A stretch of DNA of 64,000 nucleotides from Roseateles sp. SL47 (GCF_026625885.1 NZ_CP113068.1:6262001-6326000); one strand, 5' to 3'. Counted from the first letter of the stretch, positions 20,247 to 30,677 are shown. A program made the numbers and translations. The notes: generated from the sequence alone by a model not told the origin.

Positions 20247-21971
20247 ATGCTGCGCCGCCTGAGCCTGCGAGATTTCGTCATCGTGCCGGAGCTGGAACTG
20301 GACTTCTCCGCCGGTTTCTCCGCCCTGACCGGGGAAACCGGTGCCGGCAAGTCCATCCTGATCGACGCCCTGCAACTCGCCCTGGGCAGCCGGGGCGATG
20401 CCGCTGTCGTGCGGGAAGGCGCCGCCAAGGCCGAGATCAGCGCTGAATTTGATCGCCCGGAAGCCGTGCTGAGCTGGCTGGAAGAAGGCGGTTTTGCCAC
20501 CGACGACGAACATGCCAGCCTGTTGCTGCGGCGGGTGATCGATGCGCAGGGCAAGAGCCGGGCATGGATCAACGGTAGCGCCGCCACGGTCGCCCAACTG
20601 CGAGAACTGGCCGAGCATCTGCTGGACATCCACGGCCAGCATGCCTGGCAAGGCCTGACGCGCCCCGCCAGCGTGCGCCAGTTGCTGGACGAGTTCGCCC
20701 AGATCGATGCCAGGCCGGTGGCCAGCACCTATGCGCAATGGCGGCAGGCCAGCGAGGCGCTCGCCCACGCCCAGGCGCGGCAGGCGGATCTGGCACGGGA
20801 ACATGAACGGCTGAGCTGGCAGATCGGCGAGGTGGACCGCCTCTCGCCCGGCGCGGACGAGTGGGAAGAACTCAATGCGGAACATCAGCGGCTGTCGCAT
20901 TCCCAATCCCTGATGGATGCGGCACGGGGCGCACTGGACCGGCTCAGTGAGGCCGAGATCAATGCCCAGGCGCTGACCGATGATGCGTTGTCTGCGCTGC
21001 AGGATGTGCTGGCGTACGACGCCGGCCTGCAGGACACGGTCAACACGCTGCTCGGCGCGCAGGCGCAGTTGCAAGACGCCGCCCACAGCCTCAGCAGCTA
21101 CCTCAACGCCGCCGATCTGGACCCGGACCGCCTGCAGCAGCTGGATGAGCGGGTGTCGGCCTGGGTGACGCTGGCCCGCCGCTATCGCCGCCCGCCGGCC
21201 GAGCTGCCGGTGCTGCTGGACGAATGGAAGGCCGAGCTGGCCCAGCTGGATGCCGCCACCGATCTGGAAGGCCTGCGGGCCAAGCAGGCCCAGGCTCTCA
21301 AGGCCTATCAGAAGGAAGCCAAGCTGATCAGCGCCGCGCGGGCCAAGGCCGCACCGGCCCTGTCCAGCGCGGTGTCGCAGGCCATGCAGCAGTTGGGCAT
21401 GGCGGGTGGACGGTTTGAGGTGTCGCTGCAGCCGCAGGACGAGCCGCAGGCCTTTGGTCTGGAATCGGCCGAATTCCTGGTAGCCGGGCATGCCGGCAGC
21501 ACGCCTCGCCCGCTGGGCAAGGTCGCTTCGGGCGGGGAGCTGTCGCGGATTGCATTGGCCATTGCCGTCACCACCAGCCAGCAGAACAGCGGCGCAGGCA
21601 CGCTGATCTTTGACGAGATTGATTCCGGCGTGGGCGGGGCGGTGGCTGAAACCGTCGGCCGTCTGATGAAGCAACTGGGCCAACGCGTGCAGGTGCTGGC
21701 GGTGACCCACCTGCCGCAGGTGGCCGCCTGCGCGGACCATCATTTCCTGGTGGCCAAGGCTGCACGGGCCGGTGTCACCAGCTCGGAGGTGCAGCCCATC
21801 CATGGGGAGGCACGCACCGCAGAAATCGCCCGGATGCTGGGGGGGGAGCGGCTGTCGTCCACCAGCCTGGCCCATGCCCAGGAGATGCTGGCCCACTCGG
21901 CCCGCGCCCTGCCTCCGTCCACGGCCCGCGTCACGGACTCCGCCGCCAAAGGCAAGAAGGTCAAGCCATGA
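20247..21971 (+). CDS. recN: DNA repair protein RecN
   Basis: Encodes 574 residues. RecN is an SMC-like ATPase acting in double-strand break repair. Walker A GETGAGKS is at 29-36, a long Ala/Gln/Leu-rich coiled-coil region spans about 150-400, and the signature ([16 protein letters not shown]) and Walker B ([12 protein letters not shown]) lie near 430-480. The end overlaps the rapZ start by four bases (atga), which suggests co-transcription. The 82 bp before it contain a short direct repeat, gatcgactgac, with no evident role. No LexA box was recognised. Confidence 0.97.
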   Translation: MLRRLSLRDFVIVPELELDFSAGFSALTGETGAGKSILIDALQLALGSRGDAAVVREGAAKAEISAEFDRPEAVLSWLEEGGFATDDEHASLLLRRVIDAQGKSRAWINGSAATVAQLRELAEHLLDIHGQHAWQGLTRPASVRQLLDEFAQIDARPVASTYAQWRQASEALAHAQARQADLAREHERLSWQIGEVDRLSPGADEWEELNAEHQRLSHSQSLMDAARGALDRLSEAEINAQALTDDALSALQDVLAYDAGLQDTVNTLLGAQAQLQDAAHSLSSYLNAADLDPDRLQQLDERVSAWVTLARRYRRPPAELPVLLDEWKAELAQLDAATDLEGLRAKQAQALKAYQKEAKLISAARAKAAPALSSAVSQAMQQLGMAGGRFEVSLQPQDEPQAFGLESAEFLVAGHAGSTPRPLGKVASGGELSRIALAIAVTTSQQNSGAGTLIFDEIDSGVGGAVAETVGRLMKQLGQRVQVLAVTHLPQVAACADHHFLVAKAARAGVTSSEVQPIHGEARTAEIARMLGGERLSSTSLAHAQEMLAHSARALPPSTARVTDSAAKGKKVKP

Positions 21972-22882
21972 TCCCGCCGCAAGAGCCCACGCTCGCCGCG
22001 CAGGCCGCACACACCACCGATCTGGTGTTGGTGACCGGCATGTCCGGCGGCGGCAAGTCCATTGCCATGCATGCACTGGAGGACGCCGGGTTCTTCTGCG
22101 TGGACAACCTGCCGCCCGAATTGCTGCCCCACTTCCTCGAGCTGGAGCAGGAAAGCGGGTCGCGTCGCCGCGTGGCGATTGCGGTGGATGTGCGCAGCGC
22201 CGGCTCGCTGCCTCAGCTGCTGCTGCACATCAAGGAGTTGCGGCTGAGCGGCGGCGTAGCCCTGCGCAGCATCTTCCTGGATGCGGACAACGACACCCTG
22301 CTGCGCCGCTTCTCCGAAACCCGCCGCCCGCACCCGCTGCGCGCTGGCGTGGACGACAGTGACACCCATCGCGCCCTGCAGGACGCGATCGCGCTGGAGC
22401 GGGAACTGCTCACGCCGCTGCGCATGGAATCCACCGTGATCGACAGCAGCCAGCTGCGGCCGGCCCAGTTGAGGGCCTGGGTGCGGGACCTGGTGCGGGT
22501 CAGCGGGTCGTCGCTGACGCTGGTGTTCCAGTCCTTCGCCTTCAAGCATGGGGTGCCCAGCGATGCGGACTTCGTGTTTGATGTGCGGGTGCTGCCCAAC
22601 CCCTATTACGACCGGGAACTGCGCCCGTTGACCGGCCGCGACCCGGCGGTGGCGGATTATCTGGAGCAGCAGCCGGAAGTGCGGCTGATGCTCAGCCAGA
22701 TCGGCGCCTTCATTGCGCAGTGGCTGCCCAGCTTCGGCTCGGACCAGCGCAGCTATCTCACCGTGGCCATCGGCTGCACCGGCGGGCAGCATCGTTCGGT
22801 CTATCTGGTGGAGACGCTGACCAAGCAGTTCGCCTATCACGGTCAGGTGCTCAAGCGGCACCGGGAGCTGGACGCGCGCTGA
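21968..22882 (+). CDS. rapZ: RNase adapter protein RapZ
   Basis: Encodes 304 residues. RapZ is a nucleotide-binding protein; in enterobacteria it guides RNase E to small RNAs that control GlmS. Walker A is GMSGGGKS at 24-31. The family segments [49 protein letters not shown] and [15 protein letters not shown] are all present. The ATG overlaps the recN stop. Whether it has the enterobacterial sRNA role here is unknown. Confidence 0.96.
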   Translation: MIPPQEPTLAAQAAHTTDLVLVTGMSGGGKSIAMHALEDAGFFCVDNLPPELLPHFLELEQESGSRRRVAIAVDVRSAGSLPQLLLHIKELRLSGGVALRSIFLDADNDTLLRRFSETRRPHPLRAGVDDSDTHRALQDAIALERELLTPLRMESTVIDSSQLRPAQLRAWVRDLVRVSGSSLTLVFQSFAFKHGVPSDADFVFDVRVLPNPYYDRELRPLTGRDPAVADYLEQQPEVRLMLSQIGAFIAQWLPSFGSDQRSYLTVAIGCTGGQHRSVYLVETLTKQFAYHGQVLKRHRELDAR

Positions 22883-22892
22883 TTCAGCGCAT

Positions 22893-23222
22893 TCAGGCGG
22901 CGCGGCTGTCGCGCTCCGTATCATCCGTCTGGCTGGTCAGCAGAATGCCCAGCACCACCGAGGCAATCGGGAAGGTGCACACCAGCAGCAGCATCCACCC
23001 CACCAGATTGCGGCCCGCGAGTCTGACGGCCATGCCCATGTACACCCAGTGGGCAATCAGGCTGACGGCCATGCCCAGCCCGCACAACACCCCGCGTCCG
23101 GCTCCAATGTCACCGTCCTGCGTGCCACTCACCAGCAGCCAGAGGCAACCTGCCCAGATGATGAAGGCCACCAGCGCGGATTCGAGGGCGCTTTTCATCG
23201 GCGATTTGGCAGCAGTGGACAT
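22893..23222 (-). CDS. Small membrane protein of unknown function
   Basis: Encodes 109 residues from ATG 23222 (MSTAAKSPMKSALES). Three hydrophobic stretches look like membrane helices: LVAFIIWAGCLWLLVSG, GVLCGLGMAVSLIAHWVYMG and LVGWMLLLVCTFPIASVVLG. The C-terminus is charged (TSQTDDTERDSR). It is convergent with rapZ with only 10 bases between them. I do not recognise the family. A start at the next Met (MKSALES) is possible. Confidence 0.6.
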   Translation of the reverse strand: MSTAAKSPMKSALESALVAFIIWAGCLWLLVSGTQDGDIGAGRGVLCGLGMAVSLIAHWVYMGMAVRLAGRNLVGWMLLLVCTFPIASVVLGILLTSQTDDTERDSRAA

Positions 23223-23397
23223 GGTGGAGAGCGGATGGAAGTGCTGTTGAGGTGACGCGCTGAGCGAGGTCACCGACACGGCGAGGTCGATGAATGGAAG
23301 GGATGAACTGGGATTGATCGGGTCTGGGCACCCGGTCATGCACCCGGTTCGGAGGCTGTGCCGAAGAATATCCCAGCCAGGGGCCTTCGACCTCAGG

Positions 23398-24453
23398 TCA
23401 ATCCAGCAACTTTTTCAGCGGCGCCGGCAGCGCGTATTGGCTCAATTGCTCGCGCGCCACCCACTGGCCCGGCGCAGCCGCCTCGGCCGGCCCGGACAGC
23501 ACGGCGCGGCGCGGGTGCAGCACCCAGTCAAAGTGCGTCAGCGCATGCTGCACGCGGGGCAATGTTTCCACTTGAGCCACCCCCAGGGAGCGGCGGTGAG
23601 CGTCCAGGTCGGCTTCGGAGTCGAACATCGGCAGGGTCCACAAGCCCCCCCACAGTCCTTCGCTGGGCCGTTGCTGCAGCCAGATGCGGCCTTCATGCTC
23701 CAGCCACAGCCACCAGTTCTCCCGCTGGCCACGCTTGAGCTTGCGGGTCTTGATCGGGTAGAGCGTCGGGTCGCCTTGGGCACGGCCCTGGCACAGGCCC
23801 GAGACCGGACACAGCAGGCATTGCGGCTGGCGTGGGGCGCAGTGGCTGGCGCCGAGATCCATCAGCCCCTGGGTGTAGGCCGGCATATCGGCTTCCAACG
23901 CGGGCAGCAGCGCCTCAGCCTGCCGCCACAGCCGCTTCTCCTGGGCCTGTTGGGCCAGGTCGCCGTCAAACGCCAGCAGTCGGCCAAGCACACGCTTGAC
24001 GTTGCCGTCCAGGATGGCCACGCGTTCACCGAAGCAGAAGGACGAGATGGCTGCCGCCGTGGAGCGGCCGATGCCCGGCAACTCCGCCAGTTCAACCGCC
24101 GTGCGGGGAAAGGCGCCGCCGTGGCGATCCATCACCGTCTGCGCGCAGCGGTGCAGGTTGCGGGCCCGGCTGTAATAACCCAGCCCGGCCCAGGCGGCCA
24201 TGACGTCGTCCTGCGGCGCGGCGGCCAGGGCCGCCACATCCGGGAAACGCTCCAGGAAACGCTTGTAGTAGCCCAACACCGTGGTCACCTGCGTCTGCTG
24301 CAGCATGATCTCGGAGAGCCATACACGGTAGGGGTCGCGGGTGTTCTGCCAGGGCAGGTCGTGCCGCCCATCCTGGCGCTGCCAGGCCAGCAGCAGCGGC
24401 GCAAAGTCGCCACGCAGCGCCTGCATCCGGGTTTGGAGTTCTTCGTCGGTCAT
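23398..24453 (-). CDS. mutY: Adenine DNA glycosylase MutY
   Basis: Encodes 351 residues. MutY removes adenine mispaired with 8-oxoguanine. Visible motifs are LPWQNTRDPYRVWLSEIMLQ, the helix-hairpin-helix LPGIGRSTAAAI, and the catalytic Asp in AILDGNVKRVLGR. The 4Fe-4S cysteine pattern C-X6-C-X2-C-X5-C is in CAPRQPQCLLCPVSGLC. A C-terminal NUDIX-like domain has LQQRPSEGLWGGLWTLP. I chose ATG 24453 (MTDEELQ); the upstream extension of 53 residues is not family-like. It lies downstream of mutM on the same strand. Confidence 0.97.
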   Translation of the reverse strand: MTDEELQTRMQALRGDFAPLLLAWQRQDGRHDLPWQNTRDPYRVWLSEIMLQQTQVTTVLGYYKRFLERFPDVAALAAAPQDDVMAAWAGLGYYSRARNLHRCAQTVMDRHGGAFPRTAVELAELPGIGRSTAAAISSFCFGERVAILDGNVKRVLGRLLAFDGDLAQQAQEKRLWRQAEALLPALEADMPAYTQGLMDLGASHCAPRQPQCLLCPVSGLCQGRAQGDPTLYPIKTRKLKRGQRENWWLWLEHEGRIWLQQRPSEGLWGGLWTLPMFDSEADLDAHRRSLGVAQVETLPRVQHALTHFDWVLHPRRAVLSGPAEAAAPGQWVAREQLSQYALPAPLKKLLD

Positions 24454-24527
24454 CAGGGGGCGGAGTATCGCGCTTGCAGCCGGGCCACCTCGGCTGCGGG
24501 CTGTGATGCAGAGGGCCGCCAGTGCTG

Positions 24528-25394
24528 TTAGCGCTTCTGGCAGGTCGGGCAGAAAAAGGTCGATCGCTGCCCCTGCACAATTCGGCGGATGGGGCTGCCA
24601 CACACACGGCAAGGCTCTTTTTCACGTCCGTACACCCGGGCCTGCATCTGGAAGCTGCCAGCCACACCGTGTGCGTCCTTGAAGTCCCGCAGGGTGCTTC
24701 CACCCGCCTCCAGCGCCTCGCCCAGCACCTGGGTGAGCGCCTGCGCCAGGCGTTGGGCTCGGGGGCGGCTGATCTTGCCGGCCGCCAGGCGCGGGTCGAT
24801 GCCCGCCATGAACAGCGCCTCGCAGGCATAGATGTTGCCCGCGCCCACCACCACATCTCCGGCCAGGATGGCCTGCTTGATGGCCACCCGTCGCCCTCCG
24901 AAACCGCGGTGCAGATGCGCGCCATTAAAGGCCTCGTCGAACGGCTCCAGGCCCATGCCGGCCAGCAGTTTGGCCGCCGGCGCCACATCCAGGCCCTCGG
25001 ACCAGACCACCGCACCAAAACGGCGCGGATCGGTCAGGCGCAACACGCCTCGGTCGGTGACGAGTTCGAAGTGATCGTGGGGACCCGCGCTGGGGGGCTG
25101 TTCACGGAAGGCCAGTGACCCGGACATGCCCAGGTGCATGAGCAGGCCACCGTCTGGCGGCAGCGGCTGGGTGGGGTCCTGGAGGTCGATGGCGTCGCCC
25201 TCGGCCCGCAAGGGGAGCCACAGGTACTTGCCCCGGCGCGTCACCGCGCCCACCCGCCGGCCCACCAGGCGCCCCGCCTCTACCCCCAACGGCCAACGCA
25301 GCGGCTTGCCCAGGCGGACATCCAGCACACGAGACCCTTCAATGGCGGAGGCAAAACTCAGACGTGTAACTTCAACTTCTGGCAACTCTGGCAT
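24528..25394 (-). CDS. mutM: Formamidopyrimidine-DNA glycosylase MutM/Fpg
   Basis: Encodes 288 residues. MutM excises 8-oxoguanine and ring-opened purines. The N-terminal PELPEVE carries the catalytic Pro and Glu after Met removal. The helix-two-turn-helix region and the C-terminal zinc finger ([17 protein letters not shown], then FFCPTCQKR) are intact. It is followed by mutY after 74 bp in the same direction, so the two halves of the GO repair pathway may be co-transcribed. Confidence 0.97.
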   Translation of the reverse strand: MPELPEVEVTRLSFASAIEGSRVLDVRLGKPLRWPLGVEAGRLVGRRVGAVTRRGKYLWLPLRAEGDAIDLQDPTQPLPPDGGLLMHLGMSGSLAFREQPPSAGPHDHFELVTDRGVLRLTDPRRFGAVVWSEGLDVAPAAKLLAGMGLEPFDEAFNGAHLHRGFGGRRVAIKQAILAGDVVVGAGNIYACEALFMAGIDPRLAAGKISRPRAQRLAQALTQVLGEALEAGGSTLRDFKDAHGVAGSFQMQARVYGREKEPCRVCGSPIRRIVQGQRSTFFCPTCQKR

Positions 25395-25566
25395 GGCTCA
25401 ATGATAGGGGGACAGGTGTTTCGCTGCCCGCCAGCGCCCAGCCGGCCCTGCCCACGCCGTGGGTCTGGGTCTCCCGGCCGGCTTGGCTCGCGTGCGTTGC
25501 GCCGAGCTTCCCTAGAATGGCCTGGAGTGTTTCTTGCCTCATTCGCGACAGTTCAGGAGTTTTCCC

Positions 25567-27614
25567 ATGCCCGCCTCCGTGCGCCACCCCTGGTGGATCC
25601 CCGCCGCCCTCGCCCTGAGCTGCGCTGCCCATGCCCAGACCGCCCGGACTGACACTGCTGTTCAGTCCCCGACGTCGGCGGCTTCCGCGCCGCTCAGCAG
25701 CACCGCTGCATCGGCCCCCATGCCCAAGTCCAGGCCGGCAAGCGGCGCGGCCAAGGCGGCCAAACCCGCCAGCGCAGCCGCCCCCGCGAAGGCGAAAAAA
25801 CCTCCAAGCCAACGGCGACTCAGCCCTCGGGCCCAGCCCTGCCCGCATCGGCCGCCACACCGTCACCCACGCGCGCCCCCGAGGCTGCCGGCCATGGCAA
25901 CGGCACGCAGACGCCCGGCACACCGGCCGCGCCTGTGGCTGCCGCGTCCGCACCGGAACCCATCCGGAATTCCGGCCTCGATGCGCTCATGTTCTACCAG
26001 GTGCTGATCGGCGAACTGGCGTTGCAGGGGGACCAGCCGGGTGTGGCATTCCAGGAACTGCTGGATGCGGCGCGTCGCGCCGAAGATGAAGCCCTGTTCC
26101 GACGCGTAGTGGCCGTGGCCCTGCAAGCCCGGGCCGGAGACCAGGCGGTGGTGGCCGCTCGCGCCTGGCGCGACACACTGCCCACCTCGCAGGAAGCCCT
26201 CCGCACGCTCATCCAGTTGTTGGCCTTGCTCAATCGCCCGGCCGAGGTGGCGCCCCCCTTGCGTGCGCTGTTGGCGTTGAATGCGCCGGATTCGCGCGCC
26301 GGTCTGCTGGCGGGCCTTCCGCAACTGTTCAATCGCAGCCCGGACCCGCAGAAGGTCCAGGAAGGCCTGGAACCCTTGCTGCGTGAGACCGCTGCCCGGC
26401 CGGAAACCCGGTTCGTGTCGCTGATGGTGCTGGCACGCCTGGCGCAGATGGCGGGCAATGCCGAGGCCGCCCTGGTGCATGTACGCGCTGCCGCCCGGGA
26501 CTTCCCGGACCGGGACGAGCCGCTGGCATTGGCCCTGGAGCTGCTGCCCCAGCGTCCGGAAGCCGAGGCCTTGATCACCGCCGAATTGCAGGCCCATCCC
26601 GACAAGCAGGGGCTGCGGCTGGCCTACGCACGGGCCCTGGCGCGCGCCCAGCGGCCTGCCGATGCGGCTCGCGAGTTCCGTCGGGTCACGCAGGAATCGC
26701 CGGAGAACCTGACCTCCTGGCTGGCTCTGGGCTCGCTGGAGCTGGATCTGCAGCATCCCGATGCCGCTGAAACCGCCGTGCAGCGCTACATGGGCCTGCT
26801 GGACGAGCAACCCGCCCAGCGCGAACGCCTGGAACTGAGCGAGCGCGAAGCGCGTCAGCAAGGCTTGCTGCTGCTGGCACAAGCGGCGGAAATGCGAGGG
26901 GACCTGAAGTCGGCGGAAGCCCGCCTGAGCCAGATCGATGCCGCCCCGGGCAACATCGACATCGCCTACCGTCGCGCATCCCTCATGGCCCGCCAGGGCA
27001 AGCTGGAGCAAGGCCGCAAGCTGCTGCAGGCGCTTCCCGCAGACCAGGCCCAGGACCGCCGCGCCAAGGTGCTGGCCGAAGCGCAGCTGCTGCGTGAAAA
27101 CCGCCAATGGCAGGCCGCCTACGACCTGCTGGGGGAGGCCGTGGCTGCCCATGGCGAGGACACGGATCTGCTCTATGAGCAATCCATGATGGCCGAGAAG
27201 CTGGGCAAGATGAAGGAGATGGAAGCGCTGCTGCAGAAGGTCATCCAGATCAAGCCGCAGCACTACCACGCCTACAACGCCCTGGGTTATGCCCTGGCCG
27301 ATCGGAATGAACGCCTGGAAGAGGCGCGTGACCTGATCTCCAAGGCGCTGAGTTTTGCGCCGGGCGAGCCCTTCATCATGGACAGCATGGGTTGGGTGGA
27401 GTTCCGCCTTGGCCGCATGGGTGAAGCCGAGCGGCTGCTGCGCCAGGCTTACGGGTCCCGTCCGGATCCCGAAATCGCCGCCCACCTGGGTGAAGTGCTC
27501 TGGACCGCCGGCCAGCAGGACGAGGCCCGCCGCATCTTTGCAGAAGCGATCAAGCGCGACCCTGAAAACGAAGCGGTGAAAACCACCGTGCAACGGCTGA
27601 AGGTGCGCCCCTGA
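25567..27614 (+). pseudogene. Secreted TPR protein, apparent frameshift at an A6 run
   Basis: A signal peptide (MPASVRHPWWIPAALALSCA, cleavage after AHA) and an Ala/Pro/Ser/Lys-rich linker start at ATG 25567. The TPR body is in another frame. It opens before 25935 and runs to 27614 with repeated TPR helices, such as YHAYNALGYALADRNERLEE and PFIMDSMGWVEFRLGRMGEA. The frames join at the run of six A (25795-25800). A -1 shift there turns the linker into KTSKPTATQPSG and leads straight into APEPIRNSGLDALMFYQVL. Either one A is missing, by sequencing error or mutation, or slippage restores the frame. Such proteins are often found upstream of lolB in Burkholderiales. The start of lolB overlaps its stop. 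Confidence 0.75.
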
Positions 27615-28186
27615 TGCAGCGCCGCGCGACCCTGGCGGCCGTGGTCGCCGCCGCGCTGTGGCTGAGCGGCTGTACCAGCGTGCCCAAGGTGACGGAGCAG
27701 GAGGCCACGCCCCTGTCCAACGCACCTCGCCTGACCGGCCGTTTGGGTCTGGTGGTGCCGGCAGGCCCGGGCGGACAGCCACGCGGCCAGAACGTCACCG
27801 CCAATTTCGAGCTGTTGGGGGACTCCACCCGCGGCCGATTGGAGATGAGCACGCCAATGGGCAGCCTGGTGGCGCGGGTGTCCTGGCAGCCCGGTGCGGC
27901 CACCCTGCGCACGCCCGATGAGGAACGCAGCTACGACACACTGGACGCCCTCACCCAGGAACTGCTGGGCGAGGCCCTGCCGGTGCAGGCCTTGTTCGAC
28001 TGGCTCAAGGGCCGCCCCTGGGCCGGTACGCCCCATCAGCCTGCCGGCGACCAAGGCTTTGAGCAACTGGGCTGGCAGGTGGACCTGCGCCGTTTCCAGA
28101 CAGGCCTGATCGTGGCCCAGCGGCTCAATCCGGGCGGCCAGGAGCCCCTGGCCACCTTGCGGCTCAAGCTCGACGAGAGTCCGTAA
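27614..28186 (+). CDS. lolB: Outer-membrane lipoprotein insertion factor LolB
   Basis: Encodes 190 residues. LolB receives lipoproteins from LolA and inserts them in the outer membrane. The signal sequence ends in the lipobox LSGC (Cys about residue 19). Strand segments such as FELLGDSTRGRLEMSTPMGS and LFDWLKGRPWAG resemble the LolB fold. The ATG overlaps the stop of the TPR gene by one base. A terminator follows at 28257-28296. Confidence 0.9.
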   Translation: MQRRATLAAVVAAALWLSGCTSVPKVTEQEATPLSNAPRLTGRLGLVVPAGPGGQPRGQNVTANFELLGDSTRGRLEMSTPMGSLVARVSWQPGAATLRTPDEERSYDTLDALTQELLGEALPVQALFDWLKGRPWAGTPHQPAGDQGFEQLGWQVDLRRFQTGLIVAQRLNPGGQEPLATLRLKLDESP

Positions 28187-28256
28187 GGTCTGACCTCCGA
28201 AGATGTCGGGCCCAAGGGGGTTCCGGCCGCACGCTCCCAGGCTGCCGGACAATAGC

Positions 28257-28296
28257 GGCGGGGCGGCGGGCTGTTCTGCCACCCCGCCATTTTTTT
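28257..28296 (+). terminator. Intrinsic terminator after lolB
   Basis: ggcgggg (28257-28263) pairs with ccccgcc (28282-28288), followed by seven T (28290-28296). It ends eight bases before the ispE ATG, so ispE translation starts directly after the T-run with no visible Shine-Dalgarno. Confidence 0.75.
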
Positions 28297-28304
28297 CCGC
28301 CCCC

Positions 28305-29420
28305 ATGACCGCTCGTCCCCTGCAAGCCCTCTACGACGTCCCGGCTCCCGCCAAGCTCAACCTGTTTTTGCATGTGGTGGGCAAACGGCCGGACGGCTAC
28401 CACCTGCTGCAGTCCCTGTTTGTGCTGATCGACTGGGCGGACACGCTGCATTTCGAGCGCCGTGCGGACGGCGCACTGCATCGTCACGACCAGGGTGACG
28501 CGCTGCCACCGGACGATCTGTGCCTGCGGGCCGCCCGGGCCTTGCAAGCCGCCAGTGGCACGAGCTTCGGCGCCGACATCCACATTGAAAAGCGTCTGCC
28601 GGCCGGCGCGGGCATGGGGGGCGGATCGTCGGATGCGGCCAGCACGCTGCTGGCCTTGAACCGCTTGTGGGGACTCCACTGGCCGCGCTCGCGCCTGCAG
28701 CCGATCGCCCTGCAGCTGGGGGCGGACGTGCCCTTCTTCGTGGGGGGCCGTAATGCCTTCGTGGAGGGCATTGGTGAAATACTTCACGCTGTTCAGGTGC
28801 CCCCAACTCGCCTGGCGGTCGTGAAGCCGGCCGTGAGTATCGGCACCAAGGAAATTTTTTCGAGCCCCCTGTTGCAAAGGTCGGAAAGCGTGGCTATAGT
28901 AGCGGGCTTTCCTGCAGTGAACGGCGGGCACGAAGCAAGCGAAACCAATTCAGCTAAACCAATAGCTGAATGGAATCAAAGCCAAGTGAATACCGGGCAC
29001 GCTGGAGTTGGAAGCTTAAGCAAATCAGACGACGCGCAAAATATGCGCAACGTTGTAAGTGACGCGATGCTTAAGAAACTCTGCGAGCAGGCAGTTTCAG
29101 GGTGGGGCAGAAATGATCTGCAAGCTCCCGCCGAAGCCGCCAGCCACGAAGTTTCTGATGCATTGCACTGGTTGCAAACTCGCTACGGCAATAGTCGAAT
29201 GACGGGTTCAGGCAGCGCAGTATTTGCTATACTCCCGGCTTCGCAGCAGGATGCTGATGACTCAAATGCCAGCTTAGGAAGTAATTCCAAGGCGACATCG
29301 GAAGCAAAAGCAAATGGTTCACTAAATATTAGTTATCCATTTGATTTGCCTCCGAAATGGGCTGGTAGAATGTGTCGCAGTCTTGAAGTTCACCCATTAC
29401 TGGGCTGGGCAACAGACTGA
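28305..29420 (+). CDS. ispE: 4-diphosphocytidyl-2-C-methyl-D-erythritol kinase IspE with insertions
   Basis: Encodes 371 residues; typical IspE has about 285. It phosphorylates CDP-methylerythritol in the MEP isoprenoid pathway. GHMP-kinase motifs are present: PAPAKLNLFLHVVGKRPDGYH at the N-terminus, the ATP loop LPAGAGMGGGSSDAA and the C-terminal MTGSGSAVFA. Two stretches not found in the family, about 190-260 (rich in Ser, Asn, Glu) and 315-350 (ASQQDADDSN, SNSKATSEAK), lie in the C-terminal domain. Both coincide with a drop in GC. All catalytic motifs are kept, so it is probably functional. Confidence 0.93.
   Translation: MTARPLQALYDVPAPAKLNLFLHVVGKRPDGYHLLQSLFVLIDWADTLHFERRADGALHRHDQGDALPPDDLCLRAARALQAASGTSFGADIHIEKRLPAGAGMGGGSSDAASTLLALNRLWGLHWPRSRLQPIALQLGADVPFFVGGRNAFVEGIGEILHAVQVPPTRLAVVKPAVSIGTKEIFSSPLLQRSESVAIVAGFPAVNGGHEASETNSAKPIAEWNQSQVNTGHAGVGSLSKSDDAQNMRNVVSDAMLKKLCEQAVSGWGRNDLQAPAEAASHEVSDALHWLQTRYGNSRMTGSGSAVFAILPASQQDADDSNASLGSNSKATSEAKANGSLNISYPFDLPPKWAGRMCRSLEVHPLLGWATD
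28872..28900 (+). promoter_or_regulatory. Promoter-like sequence inside ispE
   Basis: TTGCAA (28872-28877), a 17-base spacer and TATAGT (28895-28900) form a sigma-70-like arrangement inside the coding region, at the start of the AT-rich insertion. A second -10-like TATACT lies at 29228-29233. They could serve tRNA-Gln and prs downstream. Confidence 0.35.
28948..28971 (+). repeat. Perfect inverted repeat in the ispE insertion
   Basis: attcagcta (28948-28956) and tagctgaat (28963-28971) are exact complements around six bases. The palindrome lies in the AT-rich insertion of ispE. Confidence 0.7.
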
Positions 29421-29458
29421 AGGTTTTGGGGTGTTGTGCCACGCACAATGTCCTGTGT

Positions 29459-29535
29459 AGGGGAGTCGCCAAGTTGGTTAAGGCATCGGATTTTGATTCC
29501 GACATGCGAGGGTTCGAGTCCTTCCTCCCCTGCCA
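29459..29535 (+). tRNA. tRNA-Gln (TTG)
   Basis: 77 nt with encoded CCA. The acceptor AGGGGAG pairs with CTCCCCT. The anticodon stem is TCGGA/TCCGA with loop TTTTGAT, giving anticodon TTG. The T arm has GGTTCGAGTCC. It lies between ispE and prs, as in many Burkholderiales. Confidence 0.96.
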
Positions 29536-29603
29536 AATTTCTTAGTTTCAATCCGGGACCCGCTGGGTTGGCCACCGGGCCACAATTTTTTGGATGGCCC
29601 GCT

Positions 29604-30566
29604 GTGCTGCTCAATACCGTCCTCTTCACGGGTAACGCTAACCCGTCTCTCTCCAAAGAAATCGCTACCCACCTGGGCCTCGAGCTCGGCAAAGCTGTGG
29701 TTGGCCGTTTTTCTGACGGCGAGGTGACTGTCGAAATCCAGCAAAACGTCCGCGCTCGCGACGTCTTTGTGATCCAGCCCACCTGCGCCCCCACCAACGA
29801 AAACCTGATGGAATTGCTCATCATGGTGGATGCACTCAAGCGCGCCAGCGCCCGTCGCATCACTGCGGTGATTCCCTACTTCGGTTACGCCCGTCAGGAC
29901 CGTCGTCCCCGCAGCACTCGTGTGCCCATCTCGGCCAAGGTCGTGGCCAACCTGCTGGAAACCGTCGGCGTCGAGCGCGTGCTCACGATGGACCTGCACG
30001 CCGACCAGATCCAGGGCTTCTTCGACATCCCGGTGGACAACATCTACGCCTCGCCGGTGCTGCTGTCCGACCTGAAGGCCCGCAATTACGAGAACCTGGT
30101 GGTGGTGAGCCCGGACGTGGGTGGCGTGGTCCGTGCGCGTGCGCTGGCCAAGCAACTCGGTTGCGACCTGGCCATCATCGACAAGCGCCGTCCCGCCGCC
30201 AACGTGTCCGAAGTGATGCACGTCATCGGTGACATCGACGGCCGCAACTGCGTGATCATGGACGACATGATCGACACCGCCGGCACGCTGGTGAAGGCGG
30301 CCGAAGTCCTGAAGGACCGCGGCGCCAAGCGCGTGTTTGCATATTGCACTCATCCCATCCTGTCCGGCCCGGCCATCGAGCGCATCTCCAGCTCGCAGCT
30401 GGACGAGGTCGTGATCAGCAACACCATTCCCCTGTCGGAGGCCGCCAAGGCCTGCGGCAAGATCCGTCAGCTGTCTGTTGCCTTCCTGTTCGCTGAAACC
30501 ATCCGTCGTATTTCGGACGGTGAGTCGGTGACCTCGCTGTTCTCCGAACAGAACAACAACTTCTGA
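29604..30566 (+). CDS. prs: Ribose-phosphate pyrophosphokinase
   Basis: Encodes 320 residues from GTG 29604. It makes PRPP from ribose-5-phosphate and ATP for purine, pyrimidine, His, Trp and NAD synthesis. Motifs are [32 protein letters not shown], the flexible loop [20 protein letters not shown], and the PRPP loop [17 protein letters not shown]. No in-frame ATG fits. The longer frame upstream runs through tRNA-Gln and is not credible. The Shine-Dalgarno is weak (ggatgg). Confidence 0.96.
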   Translation: MLLNTVLFTGNANPSLSKEIATHLGLELGKAVVGRFSDGEVTVEIQQNVRARDVFVIQPTCAPTNENLMELLIMVDALKRASARRITAVIPYFGYARQDRRPRSTRVPISAKVVANLLETVGVERVLTMDLHADQIQGFFDIPVDNIYASPVLLSDLKARNYENLVVVSPDVGGVVRARALAKQLGCDLAIIDKRRPAANVSEVMHVIGDIDGRNCVIMDDMIDTAGTLVKAAEVLKDRGAKRVFAYCTHPILSGPAIERISSSQLDEVVISNTIPLSEAAKACGKIRQLSVAFLFAETIRRISDGESVTSLFSEQNNNF

Positions 30567-30677
30567 TCTGCAGAGTTCTGGTGAGTGCCCACTGGCAGTC
30601 ACCAAGCAAGAAGGCGCCTGGTCGCGGGGCCTTCAACCGGAATGCCATGGGGGCATTTCGTCACATTGGAGCAAGTT

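Noticed and set aside
25863..27782. Frame of 639 residues opposite the TPR gene
   Set aside because: Antisense artefact. The sense frame shows TPR repeats.
30567..30677. Hairpin aatgcc/ggcatt before rplY as a possible attenuator
   Set aside because: The stem is only six base pairs and no T-run follows. Support is too weak.
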